64,000 bases of DNA from DATBLE01 sp963791425. GTDB lineage: Bacteria; Actinomycetota; Thermoleophilia; Gaiellales; Gaiellaceae. The stretch's first letter is position 1; each line of letters opens with the position of its first letter. The notes beneath the pieces are model-generated. The model was not told the DNA's origin, did not search any database, and saw only the letters and a program-made list of their open reading frames with translations. The position numbers and the translations under genes were made by a program. This document shows, in pieces, positions 49,387 through 56,637 of this stretch. The stretch covers positions 1 through 64,000 of the forward strand of contig CAWBSE010000004.1 in NCBI GenBank assembly GCA_963791425.1, written 5' to 3'.

Positions 49387-50610
49387 GTGCGGTGGGCGGG
49401 GCTGCGGGTGCCGCCGCTTGCGGCCGGCGTGCTCGGTGTCGTCTTCGTCGCGGTCTGCAGCGGGGTTGCCTGGCGACACGACGCTAGGGTCGTGCGCGTA
49501 CCCGGCCGACTCGCAGAGGCGACCGGGTGGACGTGGGTTTCTTCGGATGCTTGACCGCGGCGTACGTCGTGTACGTCGCCGGTCTCGCCTCGATCCGGCC
49601 CCGAGACGTGCGACTCGCCCCGGTCGCTGCCCTTGCGGTCGCGATTCAGCTCGCGCCCGTTGCCGCACCGTTGATGCTGTCCGCGGACGCGTGGGTCTAC
49701 TGGGACTACGGACGCGTTGCGGCCGTCCACCACGGAAACCCGTATGTCGATCCACCCGCCCGGTACTCGGCCGATCCTGCCTTCGGTCACGTTCCCGATG
49801 CCTGGCGCGAGACGACCTCCGTGTACGGGCCTGCATTCACGCTTGCCTCCGAGCCCGTCGCCCTGGCGGCGGGGGGATCGCCGGCCGCCGCCGCGTGGAT
49901 CTACAAGGCGCTCGGCGCGCTTGCCGTTCTCGCCGCGACCGCATGCGCGGCGCTCGTTGCCCGCCGGAGCGTGTTTGCCGTCGCATTCATCGGCTGGAAT
50001 CCACTGCTGGCCGTTCACTTCGGAGGGGGCGGTCACAACGACGCCGCGGCGGTGGCGCTCGTCTCCGGCGCGCTGGCGCTCGAACAGGCCCGCCGTCCCG
50101 TTGCTGCCGGCGCGACCTGGGCCGGTACTGTCGCGATCAAGTGGCTTCCTCTCGTCCTGCTCCCGATCCATTACCTGGCCGGCGCCGCGGGCGACCCTCT
50201 GCGTTTACCGTCGGCTCTTCGGCGCCGCCGCCGCATTCGCCCTTGCTGCGAGCCTGGCCTACGGGCCGCACTGGCTCAACGCGTTGGGTCCGATCGCGCG
50301 TAACGCCACTGCCGGATCGAAATACGCGCTCGTGCAACGGCTCGAGCAGATCGGTGTTCCACATGCCGCGGCCCTCGCAGCCGTGGCGCTCGCGTTCGTG
50401 ATCGGCTACGGGTGGCTGCTGCTTCAGGCCCACAGAGGACGGCCGCGGCTCGGGCTCGCCGCGCTGCTCGTGCTGGTCGTCTCTCCGTGGCTCTTGCCCT
50501 GGTACGTCGTGTGGCCGGTCGTTCTGGTCGCGGTCGACGATGACCCGGCCGCTCAGCTTCTGGCGCTCTGTCTCTGCGCCTACCTCCTGCCCCAACGGGT
50601 GCTGGTCTGA
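49387..50610 (+). pseudogene. Polytopic membrane glycosyltransferase (GT87/DUF2029-like), two frameshifts
   Basis: Three frame segments form one protein. GTG 49387 starts AGVLGVVFVAVCSGVAWRHD; after 49530 a second frame continues VDVGFFGCLTAAYVVYVAGL through ADAWVYWDYGRVAAVHHGNP and HNDAAAVALVSGALALEQA; after 50190 a third frame gives RLFGAAAAFALAASLAYGPH to SPWLLPWYVVWPVVLVA and a stop at 50610. DAWVYWDYGRVA..HGNPY is the mannosyltransferase-like first loop of GT-C enzymes. Intact length would be about 400 residues. Two indels suggest decay or assembly errors. Confidence 0.75.
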
Positions 50611-50618
50611 ATCGTCGG

Positions 50619-51707
50619 CTAAGCGGCCACCGCGAGGAGGTCGCGCCGCAGGGCTGCGATCTGGGCCGGACGGTTGCCGCCCAGCGCGGCGACGAGGTGT
50701 CCGTCGTCGTGGTAGCGGGCGATGAACTCGTCGGCGTCGCCCTCGAGCTCAACGGCCGCGGTCGGCGATGCGTGGCCGACCAGCTGGAGGCGGAGGCCGA
50801 ACTGATCGGACCAGAAGAAGCTCGGCTGTGGCGGTAGCTGGGGCAGACCGAGGATGCGACGGGCCACGGCGACGCCCTCGGCCGCGGCGCTCGTCCAGTG
50901 GCCCAACCCGCCGGCGACATCGCCGCAGGCGTAGATGGGGACGCCCTCCATGGGGGCGGGCACGAGCTCGGCGGCCGGCTCGACGCCGATGCCGACCAGG
51001 GCGGCGTCGGCGCGAAGTTCGGTGCCGTCACTGAGCATCACCGCGCGCAGCGCGCCGTCGGGGCCGCTCCGGAAGCCGGTTGCGCCGGTCCTCGTCCGCA
51101 GGTCGACGCCGTGCGCCCGGTAGCGGTCGGCCAGCATCTGTCCCATCGTGCGGCCGAGGATGCGCTCGAACGGGGTTGGGAGCGCCTCGAGCATGGTGAC
51201 GTTGACTCCGAGCTCCAGCGCGGTCGAGGCGGCTTCGGCGCCGACGAAGCCGCCGCCGACGATCACGAGCCGTGCTCCGGGCGCGAACGTCTCGCGAAGC
51301 CCTCTTGCGTCTTCGATGGTGCGGAGCGTGTGCACACCCGGTGGGGCGGGGAACGGGAGTCGGCGCGGCCGCGCGCCGGTGGCGAGCACGAGTGCGTCCC
51401 AGCCCAGCTCTTCACCGGTCGCCGCGGTCGCCGTCCGGGAAACCGGATCGACGGCGACGATGCGGCGGCCGAGCAGGAGCTCGATCCGACGCTCCGGCCA
51501 GAACGACGCCGGGCGAAGCAGCAGGTCGGTCTCGCTCTTCTTCCCCGCGAGGAACTCCTTCGAGAGCGACGGCCGCTCGTACGGCGGGAGCGGCTCATCG
51601 CCGGCCAGGACGACGTCTCCGTCGTATCCCTCGGCGCGGAGCGTCTCCGCCACGCGGGCGCCGGCGAGACCGGCGCCCACGATCAGGGTTGTCTGCGGGA
51701 TGTTCAT
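50619..51707 (-). CDS. FAD-dependent ferredoxin reductase
   Basis: 362 residues, ATG 51707 overlapping the ferredoxin stop (ATGA). FAD motif TLIVGAGLAGARVAETLRAE; NAD(P) motif LVIVGGGFVGAEAASTALEL; YERPSLSKEFLAG and PIYACGDVAGG are typical of the BphA4/putidaredoxin-reductase group. Transfers electrons from NAD(P)H to the small ferredoxin encoded just upstream. Rieske oxygenase or P450 partners are not in the window. Confidence 0.92.
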   Translation of the reverse strand: MNIPQTTLIVGAGLAGARVAETLRAEGYDGDVVLAGDEPLPPYERPSLSKEFLAGKKSETDLLLRPASFWPERRIELLLGRRIVAVDPVSRTATAATGEELGWDALVLATGARPRRLPFPAPPGVHTLRTIEDARGLRETFAPGARLVIVGGGFVGAEAASTALELGVNVTMLEALPTPFERILGRTMGQMLADRYRAHGVDLRTRTGATGFRSGPDGALRAVMLSDGTELRADAALVGIGVEPAAELVPAPMEGVPIYACGDVAGGLGHWTSAAAEGVAVARRILGLPQLPPQPSFFWSDQFGLRLQLVGHASPTAAVELEGDADEFIARYHDDGHLVAALGGNRPAQIAALRRDLLAVAA

Positions 51708-51901
51708 GCCGCAGCCGCCTCGATGACGGTGATCGCGCCCATCGGACACGACGCCTCCGCCTCGAGCACCTGCGGGTCGGCGCTGGTGCCGACCCGCAGC
51801 GTGGCGATGCCGTCCGGGCCGAGCTCGATCACGTCTGGAGCGAGCTCGGCGCACACGCCGAAACCGCTGCACAGGGACTGGTCGATGACGATCTGGTACA
51901 T
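51704..51901 (-). CDS. 3Fe-4S/4Fe-4S-type small ferredoxin
   Basis: 65 residues, ATG 51901 with GAAAGGAGCACACC. Cys11 and Cys17 in LCSGFGVCAELAP (C-x5-C, with the position of the usual second ligand taken by Gly) and Cys52 in EASCPMGAITV: three ligands, as in P450-associated 3Fe-4S ferredoxins. Translationally coupled to its reductase. Confidence 0.88.
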   Translation of the reverse strand: MYQIVIDQSLCSGFGVCAELAPDVIELGPDGIATLRVGTSADPQVLEAEASCPMGAITVIEAAAA

Positions 51902-52209
51902 GGTGTGCTCCTTTCGTCGTGATCGCTTCGACCATAGGACGTGCCCGGCAAAGGGCGGGCGAGCGCACGGCAAAGGATTGGTGAAGATCTCGAGTCCGCA
52001 GCAGGCGTCTTCTCGGAATGGCCGCGAGCCGTGGCGCAGAATCCAGTGAACTGGGACAGGCCGCTGTTCCGGTCAATTGGCCGCCTCTTCAGGAGATGGC
52101 CGCGTAGCCTGAGCGAGCGAATCACGCCTGAGCCGTGGCTTGTGACGGAACTTGTCTTTCGCGGGAAGCGAGACGTAGAGTCTTGGCACCCAACGCGAGG
52201 AGGCCAAAT
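51902..52209. other. Intergenic gap, nothing recognised
   Basis: 308 bp between the leftward ferredoxin gene and the rightward small protein; both promoters must lie here, but no clear -35/-10 or repeat is visible. Confidence 0.45.
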
Positions 52210-52509
52210 ATGGCAATCGCAGTTATCCAGGAGTTCCCGATCGAGGGCGACGATCGGACAACCACGAACTATGACCGCGTCCAAGAAGCACTCGGCACGC
52301 GCGCCAACCCGCCCGAGGGTGGACTCGTTCACACCGCCGGATTCGACGAGGAAGCCGGGGTCTTCCGCATCTTTGGTGTGTGGGAGTCCCGGGAAGCGTG
52401 GGACGCGTTCTTCAACGACCGCCTGATGCCGGTCGTCAGGCCCTTGATGGAGCAAGGCGGCCGTCCACCTGAGACCCGCGTTTACCAACTTCACGACTTC
52501 ATGGGGTAG
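52210..52509 (+). CDS. Small dimeric alpha+beta protein
   Basis: 99 residues, ATG 52210 with GAGGAGGCCAAAT. AIAVIQEFPIEGDDRTTTNY, VHTAGFDEEAGVFRIFGVWE then SREAWDAFFNDRLMPVVRPL. Same half-barrel pattern (strand-helix, WES..AW..FF) as the protein at 40679. Function unknown. Confidence 0.75.
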   Translation: MAIAVIQEFPIEGDDRTTTNYDRVQEALGTRANPPEGGLVHTAGFDEEAGVFRIFGVWESREAWDAFFNDRLMPVVRPLMEQGGRPPETRVYQLHDFMG

Positions 52510-52600
52510 CAGCGCCAGGCAAGAGCATGCGGGCCTAACAACCTCGACGATTACGCCGCCCGACGCCCCCATGAAAACAGCGGGAGCCGGCCAGCAACTG

Positions 52601-52768
52601 CCTCCCCGCAGAAGTGTGATCCCTTCGGCCAAGGGCAGGGCGACCTCTCGACCTCCTGGTCCTCTCCACGAGGGCCAGGGTTCGTGGCGGAGGGGATCAA
52701 AAGTCACGCCTGGGAGCCTGCAGGCAGATGCAAGAAGCGGAACCTGCCTGCAAATGCACGCTTTCTAG
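52601..52768 (+). repeat. 170-bp dispersed element, copy B
   Basis: Counterpart of 17205-17376; contains a GACCTCCTGGT core (52650) and the palindrome GCCTGCAGGC. In this copy CTGCGCCGAAATG shortly after the end resembles the start of the tiny membrane gene that follows copy A, so a decayed third member may be present. It lies in the gap 52510-52864. Confidence 0.7.
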
Positions 52769-52864
52769 ACTGCAACGAACTGCGCCGAAATGCACCGTTC
52801 GGCGGCCAGTCCGTACTCCCAACGTACCCATGCGACCCCTTGGTGGCGCGCGAACATCGGGGTA

Positions 52865-53239
52865 CTAGCCGATCCTCTTCATCTCGTAGCGACTGATCTT
52901 GCCATTGCGAATCGTGAGTTGGACACGCAGGTCGCGCTCATAGGCGAAGTCACCCGTCTCCTTCATCCGGTAGACCTGGCGCGCGTCGCACGAAAGGCGG
53001 CCGTCGCCGTGGTCCACCCAGTCGCCTTCCTCGAAGGCGTATTCGAAGGTCTCCGGCGATGAGCCCCATGTCCAGTCTGCTCTCATCTCGTCGATCCCAT
53101 GCAGGGTGCGCTGTGGAGTGATCCATTCCACGTCGGGATCCAGAAGCGCGAAGACGGCTTCGCGATCAGCTGTTTGGACCGCCGTCTCGAGAGCTGTCCG
53201 GAATCGTTCGGCGACCTCCAGCTCCTCGGCGGTCATCAC
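52865..53239 (-). CDS. SnoaL/NTF2-fold protein
   Basis: 124 residues, ATG 53239 (second ATG at 53236). EVAERFRTALETAVQTADRE, FALLDPDVEWITPQRTLHGI, EMRADWTWGSSPETFEYAFE, then LRVQLTIRNGKISRYEMKRI. A fourth NTF2-like single-gene unit in this window. Ligand unknown. Confidence 0.8.
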   Translation of the reverse strand: MMTAEELEVAERFRTALETAVQTADREAVFALLDPDVEWITPQRTLHGIDEMRADWTWGSSPETFEYAFEEGDWVDHGDGRLSCDARQVYRMKETGDFAYERDLRVQLTIRNGKISRYEMKRIG

Positions 53240-53365
53240 TGAAATCCTATCCGCTCTCCGAAGCGGCCAAGCTCGCCCGAGCTTCTTGGGCTCTTCCGCC
53301 GCGAGGTGCTCAACCGGCGCTTCTCGCCGACGCGCCGAGGGAGCCCGCAGGCAGAGGATTGTAGC

Positions 53366-53563
53366 TCAATACACGAACGAGGACGGCGCGTTCGCCGCGC
53401 TCCACGGCGAGGGCGCCTCCGCCCGGCGGCCCGCGGGGCTCACGGCCTCGCTGTCGAGGCGGAGCGGCCAGCCGGCCTGGGGAGCGTCGCGCTCGCTGGG
53501 ATCGAGGCCGTGCTCGCTGCGCTCCCGGAACCACGCCTCGCTCCCGATCTCGTACTCCCTCAC
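53366..53563 (-). CDS. Possible small hypothetical protein
   Basis: 65 residues from GTG 53563: REYEIGSEAWFRERSEHGLD then PSERDAPQAGWPLRLDSEAV and FVY. The frame is open well upstream. Weak support; lies in the 442-bp gap 53240-53681, which otherwise shows nothing. Confidence 0.3.
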   Translation of the reverse strand: MREYEIGSEAWFRERSEHGLDPSERDAPQAGWPLRLDSEAVSPAGRRAEAPSPWSAANAPSSFVY

Positions 53564-53681
53564 GCACCCTTCATACCCAGTTGCTCGGACGTTCTCACCT
53601 GGCGCCACGCCGGGCGGCCCGGCTGAGACGTGAAGATTCGGTAATCGCACCAACCTTCGCCTGTCGCGGGCGTCGGAGCCA

Positions 53682-53894
53682 GTGACGGAGCAAACGACGG
53701 AGGTCACGGCCATGCTCGGCGGCGACGAGATCATCAGAGTCGAGAAGCACAAGATCGAGCAGTTCGTCGCGCTCGGTCTGGGGCGCTACGACGCAGTCAC
53801 TGCGGTCGACGCGGGCATCGACCTGAAGGCCGTCGAGTCGCTCGTCGCCGAGAGGGGCTGCCCGGCCGCTGCCGCTCTCGAGATCGCACGCTGA
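53682..53894 (+). CDS. Small hypothetical protein
   Basis: 70 residues from GTG 53682 (ATG 53712 also possible). IIRVEKHKIEQFVALGLGRY, AVTAVDAGIDLKAVESLVAE. Helical; no family. Rightward, possibly with the next genes. Confidence 0.5.
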   Translation: MTEQTTEVTAMLGGDEIIRVEKHKIEQFVALGLGRYDAVTAVDAGIDLKAVESLVAERGCPAAAALEIAR

Positions 53895-53990
53895 CCCGAA
53901 AACGCCGGGCTCCCGGGCGCGGGCAGCCTCGCCGATTCGCAAGGGTTCTCCCCCTTTCAACGCTCGAAGGGCGCGCCTACCCTCGCTGCC

Positions 53991-54278
53991 ATGGACGGCA
54001 CGGGGCAATTCGCCGCCGAGTGCTTCTGGCCCGACGTCGACGAGGCGGCGGTCTCCGCCCTCGACGCCCGGGCGGCGGCGAGCGCGGCGGAGCTGAGCCG
54101 GCCGGACGAGCCGGTCCGGTATCTCGGCTCGCTGCTGATGCGGGAGGACGAGGTCGTCCTCTGTCTGTTCGAGGGCTCCGAGGGGGCGGTTCGGCGGGTC
54201 GCCGAGCGGGCCGGGATCCCGTTCGAACGCATCCTCCGCACCGCCGGTTCGCCCTGGCCGGCCGACATGACCAACTGA
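53991..54278 (+). CDS. DUF4242-like small protein
   Basis: 95 residues, ATG 53991. PVRYLGSLLMREDEVVLCLF then EGSEGAVRRVAERAGIPFER. Ferredoxin-like alpha/beta fold of the DUF4242/nickel-binding type. Precedes a secreted protein by 10 bp with AGGAGTCTCC as ribosome site, so co-transcribed. Confidence 0.65.
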   Translation: MDGTGQFAAECFWPDVDEAAVSALDARAAASAAELSRPDEPVRYLGSLLMREDEVVLCLFEGSEGAVRRVAERAGIPFERILRTAGSPWPADMTN

Positions 54279-54288
54279 AGGAGTCTCC

Positions 54289-55629
54289 ATGCGCTCACCC
54301 CATCGCCCTGGCATCGCACTCGTCTCCGCCGCACTGCTCGCCGTCGTGGTGTCCGTCACGGTCGCCGCCGGCCGGGCCGCGCCGACCGCCTCGCCGCCCT
54401 GGGCACGGATCAGCGGGCCCGCCGGCGCCGGTGCACAACTCGGACTGGGCCGCACACCCGACGGCGTGCTCCACGTGATCTGGAACCGTGGCGCCACCCC
54501 GACGTCGATCTTCGACACGCGCCTCTCGGCCGCCGGAAAGCCGCTCGGCACGACGACCGTCGCCACCGGCTGGGACGGCAACGGCGGCCTCGCGCTCCTC
54601 GTCATGCCCGACAAGACCCTTCGCCTGTTCGCAGCAGGCGGCCACGTCGTCGGCCTCGGGTCGTCGCTCGTCGGCGTCAACACGCTGACCGCGCCCGCAG
54701 CCGGCAGTCCCTGGACACTCCAGGGCGGAGTCGTCTGGGGCGGCGCCGTCGCAAACGCCGCCGCCCAGCTCGGCGCGGCGCTGACCAGGGATGGTCAGCC
54801 GGTGACCGCCTGGGCCGGCGCCGTTCACTCCGGCCTCGACCCGAACGCTCCCATCGTCTCCTACCAGGCCGACATGGCGATGTCCGAGCTCGCGACCGAC
54901 CAGGCAACCGGCGCCGTCGTCCTCTCCGGGGTCACGATCGCCGGCAAGGGCGGCACCTTCGTCAAGCAGGTGCTCCCCAGCCAGGGTCCCTCCGTACTGC
55001 TGCCGAGCTCGCTCCAGGCGCGGAACGCGAGCCTCTCCGCCCGGATCGGCGCACCCGGCACCTACGTCGTCTACACCGACGCCAAGACCGTCAGGCTCTA
55101 CCGCTACGGCGGAGCCACGAAGACGCTCGCACACGGCCCCTACGACACCGTCGGCGTCTTCGCCGGCCCGACCGGCCGTCTCTGGCTCGTCTGGGGCGCC
55201 GCGGGCGCCGGCCTCTTCGTCACCCGCTCGAACACGAGCGTGACCGGGTTCGAGCCCGTGCAGAAGTTGACGCTCCCCGCGAACATCACGGCGCTGTACA
55301 GCGTCGAAGGGGAAGGCTCGGCCGGACCGCTCGACCTGTTCGGCGACATTCTCCTCGGCGGGAACGACCGCGGCTTCCGCCACGTCCACGTCCTCGCGCA
55401 GTTCGGCCTGCGCGCGCAGGTGGCGAAGACGAAGGCGGGGACGAAGGTCACGCTCTCGGCACGCGACGCCGGCGATCCGGTCGCCGGAGTGGCGATCACC
55501 GTCGCCGGCAAGCACCTGAAGACCGACACGAAGGGCCGGGTGACGCTTGCGCTGAAGCCCGGCACGTACCCGGCGAGCGCGACCGCCGCCGGCTACCTGA
55601 CCACCTCGGCCCGGTTCACGATCCGATGA
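54289..55629 (+). CDS. Secreted beta-propeller-like protein with C-terminal carboxypeptidase-regulatory-like domain
   Basis: 446 residues, ATG 54289. Signal peptide IALVSAALLAVVVSVTVAAG then RAAP. The body has repeated blade-like units (LGLGRTPDGVLHVIWNRGAT, LALLVMPDKTLRLFAAGGHV, GAALTRDGQPVTAWAGAV) as in sialidase/WD-like propellers. The last 80 residues, KVTLSARDAGDPVAGVAITV then AGKHLKTDTKGRVTLALKPG, are a CarboxypepD_reg/Big-type sandwich. Extracellular; ligand unknown. Overlaps the next gene by ATGA. Confidence 0.75.
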   Translation: MRSPHRPGIALVSAALLAVVVSVTVAAGRAAPTASPPWARISGPAGAGAQLGLGRTPDGVLHVIWNRGATPTSIFDTRLSAAGKPLGTTTVATGWDGNGGLALLVMPDKTLRLFAAGGHVVGLGSSLVGVNTLTAPAAGSPWTLQGGVVWGGAVANAAAQLGAALTRDGQPVTAWAGAVHSGLDPNAPIVSYQADMAMSELATDQATGAVVLSGVTIAGKGGTFVKQVLPSQGPSVLLPSSLQARNASLSARIGAPGTYVVYTDAKTVRLYRYGGATKTLAHGPYDTVGVFAGPTGRLWLVWGAAGAGLFVTRSNTSVTGFEPVQKLTLPANITALYSVEGEGSAGPLDLFGDILLGGNDRGFRHVHVLAQFGLRAQVAKTKAGTKVTLSARDAGDPVAGVAITVAGKHLKTDTKGRVTLALKPGTYPASATAAGYLTTSARFTIR

Positions 55630-56636
55630 GACGCCTGCTCGCTCTCTTCTCGGTCGCCCTTGCTGCGCTGGCGGCTCCGGCCGCGGGCACGCCGGCGCGG
55701 TCGGTGGTCGTCTCCTGCGGCGACACGATCACCCAGAGCGTGAAGCTCTCCGCCGACCTGAACTGCCCGACCGGCATCGGCCTCGCGATCGGGAACAACC
55801 ACATCACCCTCGACCTCGGCGGCCACACGATCGCCGGGAACACGTCGTCGAACGGGATCGTCGACCAGAACTACGCCCTCGTGACGATCAAGAACGGCAC
55901 CGTCAGCGGCTTCTACGACGACGTCGCCCTCCAGAACGCCCCCGAGACCATCATCTCCGGGATCGAGGCGCGGGTCGCAGCCCAGAACGGCATCGTGCTG
56001 ACCAGCTCCGACCTCTCGACGCTCACCAAGGTCAAGGTCGTCGGGAGCCAGCACAACGGCATCTACATCGACTCGGACGGCGTCTCGATCTCGAAGAGCA
56101 CGGTCACGTCATCGCTCGGAGGCTCCGGCATCGACCTGCTCGGCACCCAGGACATCGTCACCAGCGTGTCGGTCTTCGCGAGCGTCGGCAGCGGCATCGT
56201 CGCCGAAGGCCCGGGCGAGCAGATCGTGAAGAGCACGGTGCAGGGCACGGCCAGCGGCTCGGCCGGGATCCACCTGATCAACTCCGGCTTCGGCCTCGTC
56301 AGCGGGACGACCGTCACCGGCGCCGGGAGCGACGGGATCCTGGTCGACGCCACCAACGCCGTCTCGATCGTGAAGAACACGGTCACCGCCTCCGGCGGCA
56401 GCGGCATCAACTTCCTGAACACCAGTAGCGGCGGGATGGTCGGCAACAAGGTGAACGGGAACGCCGTCGACGGCATCCGTGCCCAGAGCACCTCGAAGAC
56501 GGGCATCGGCAAGAACACCGCCGATTTCAACGGCACCGACGGGATCTCGGCACAGCCCGGCGACACGGATCTCGGCGGGAACTCGGCCTCCGACAACGGT
56601 GTCGAGGACTGCACGAGCGGGGTGATCGCCTGCTGA
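55626..56636 (+). CDS. Secreted right-handed parallel beta-helix protein
   Basis: 336 residues, ATG 55626. Signal RRLLALFSVALAALAAPAAG. NHITLDLGGHTIAGNTSSNG is the start of a pectate-lyase-like beta-helix. Repeats of NGIVL, SGIDLLG, SGIVAEG, DGILVDA and SGINFLN mark successive coils (NosD/PbH1 type). No catalytic cluster recognised, so it may be a carbohydrate-binding or structural helix. Translationally coupled to the propeller protein. Confidence 0.82.
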   Translation: MRRLLALFSVALAALAAPAAGTPARSVVVSCGDTITQSVKLSADLNCPTGIGLAIGNNHITLDLGGHTIAGNTSSNGIVDQNYALVTIKNGTVSGFYDDVALQNAPETIISGIEARVAAQNGIVLTSSDLSTLTKVKVVGSQHNGIYIDSDGVSISKSTVTSSLGGSGIDLLGTQDIVTSVSVFASVGSGIVAEGPGEQIVKSTVQGTASGSAGIHLINSGFGLVSGTTVTGAGSDGILVDATNAVSIVKNTVTASGGSGINFLNTSSGGMVGNKVNGNAVDGIRAQSTSKTGIGKNTADFNGTDGISAQPGDTDLGGNSASDNGVEDCTSGVIAC

Positions 56637-56637
56637 G

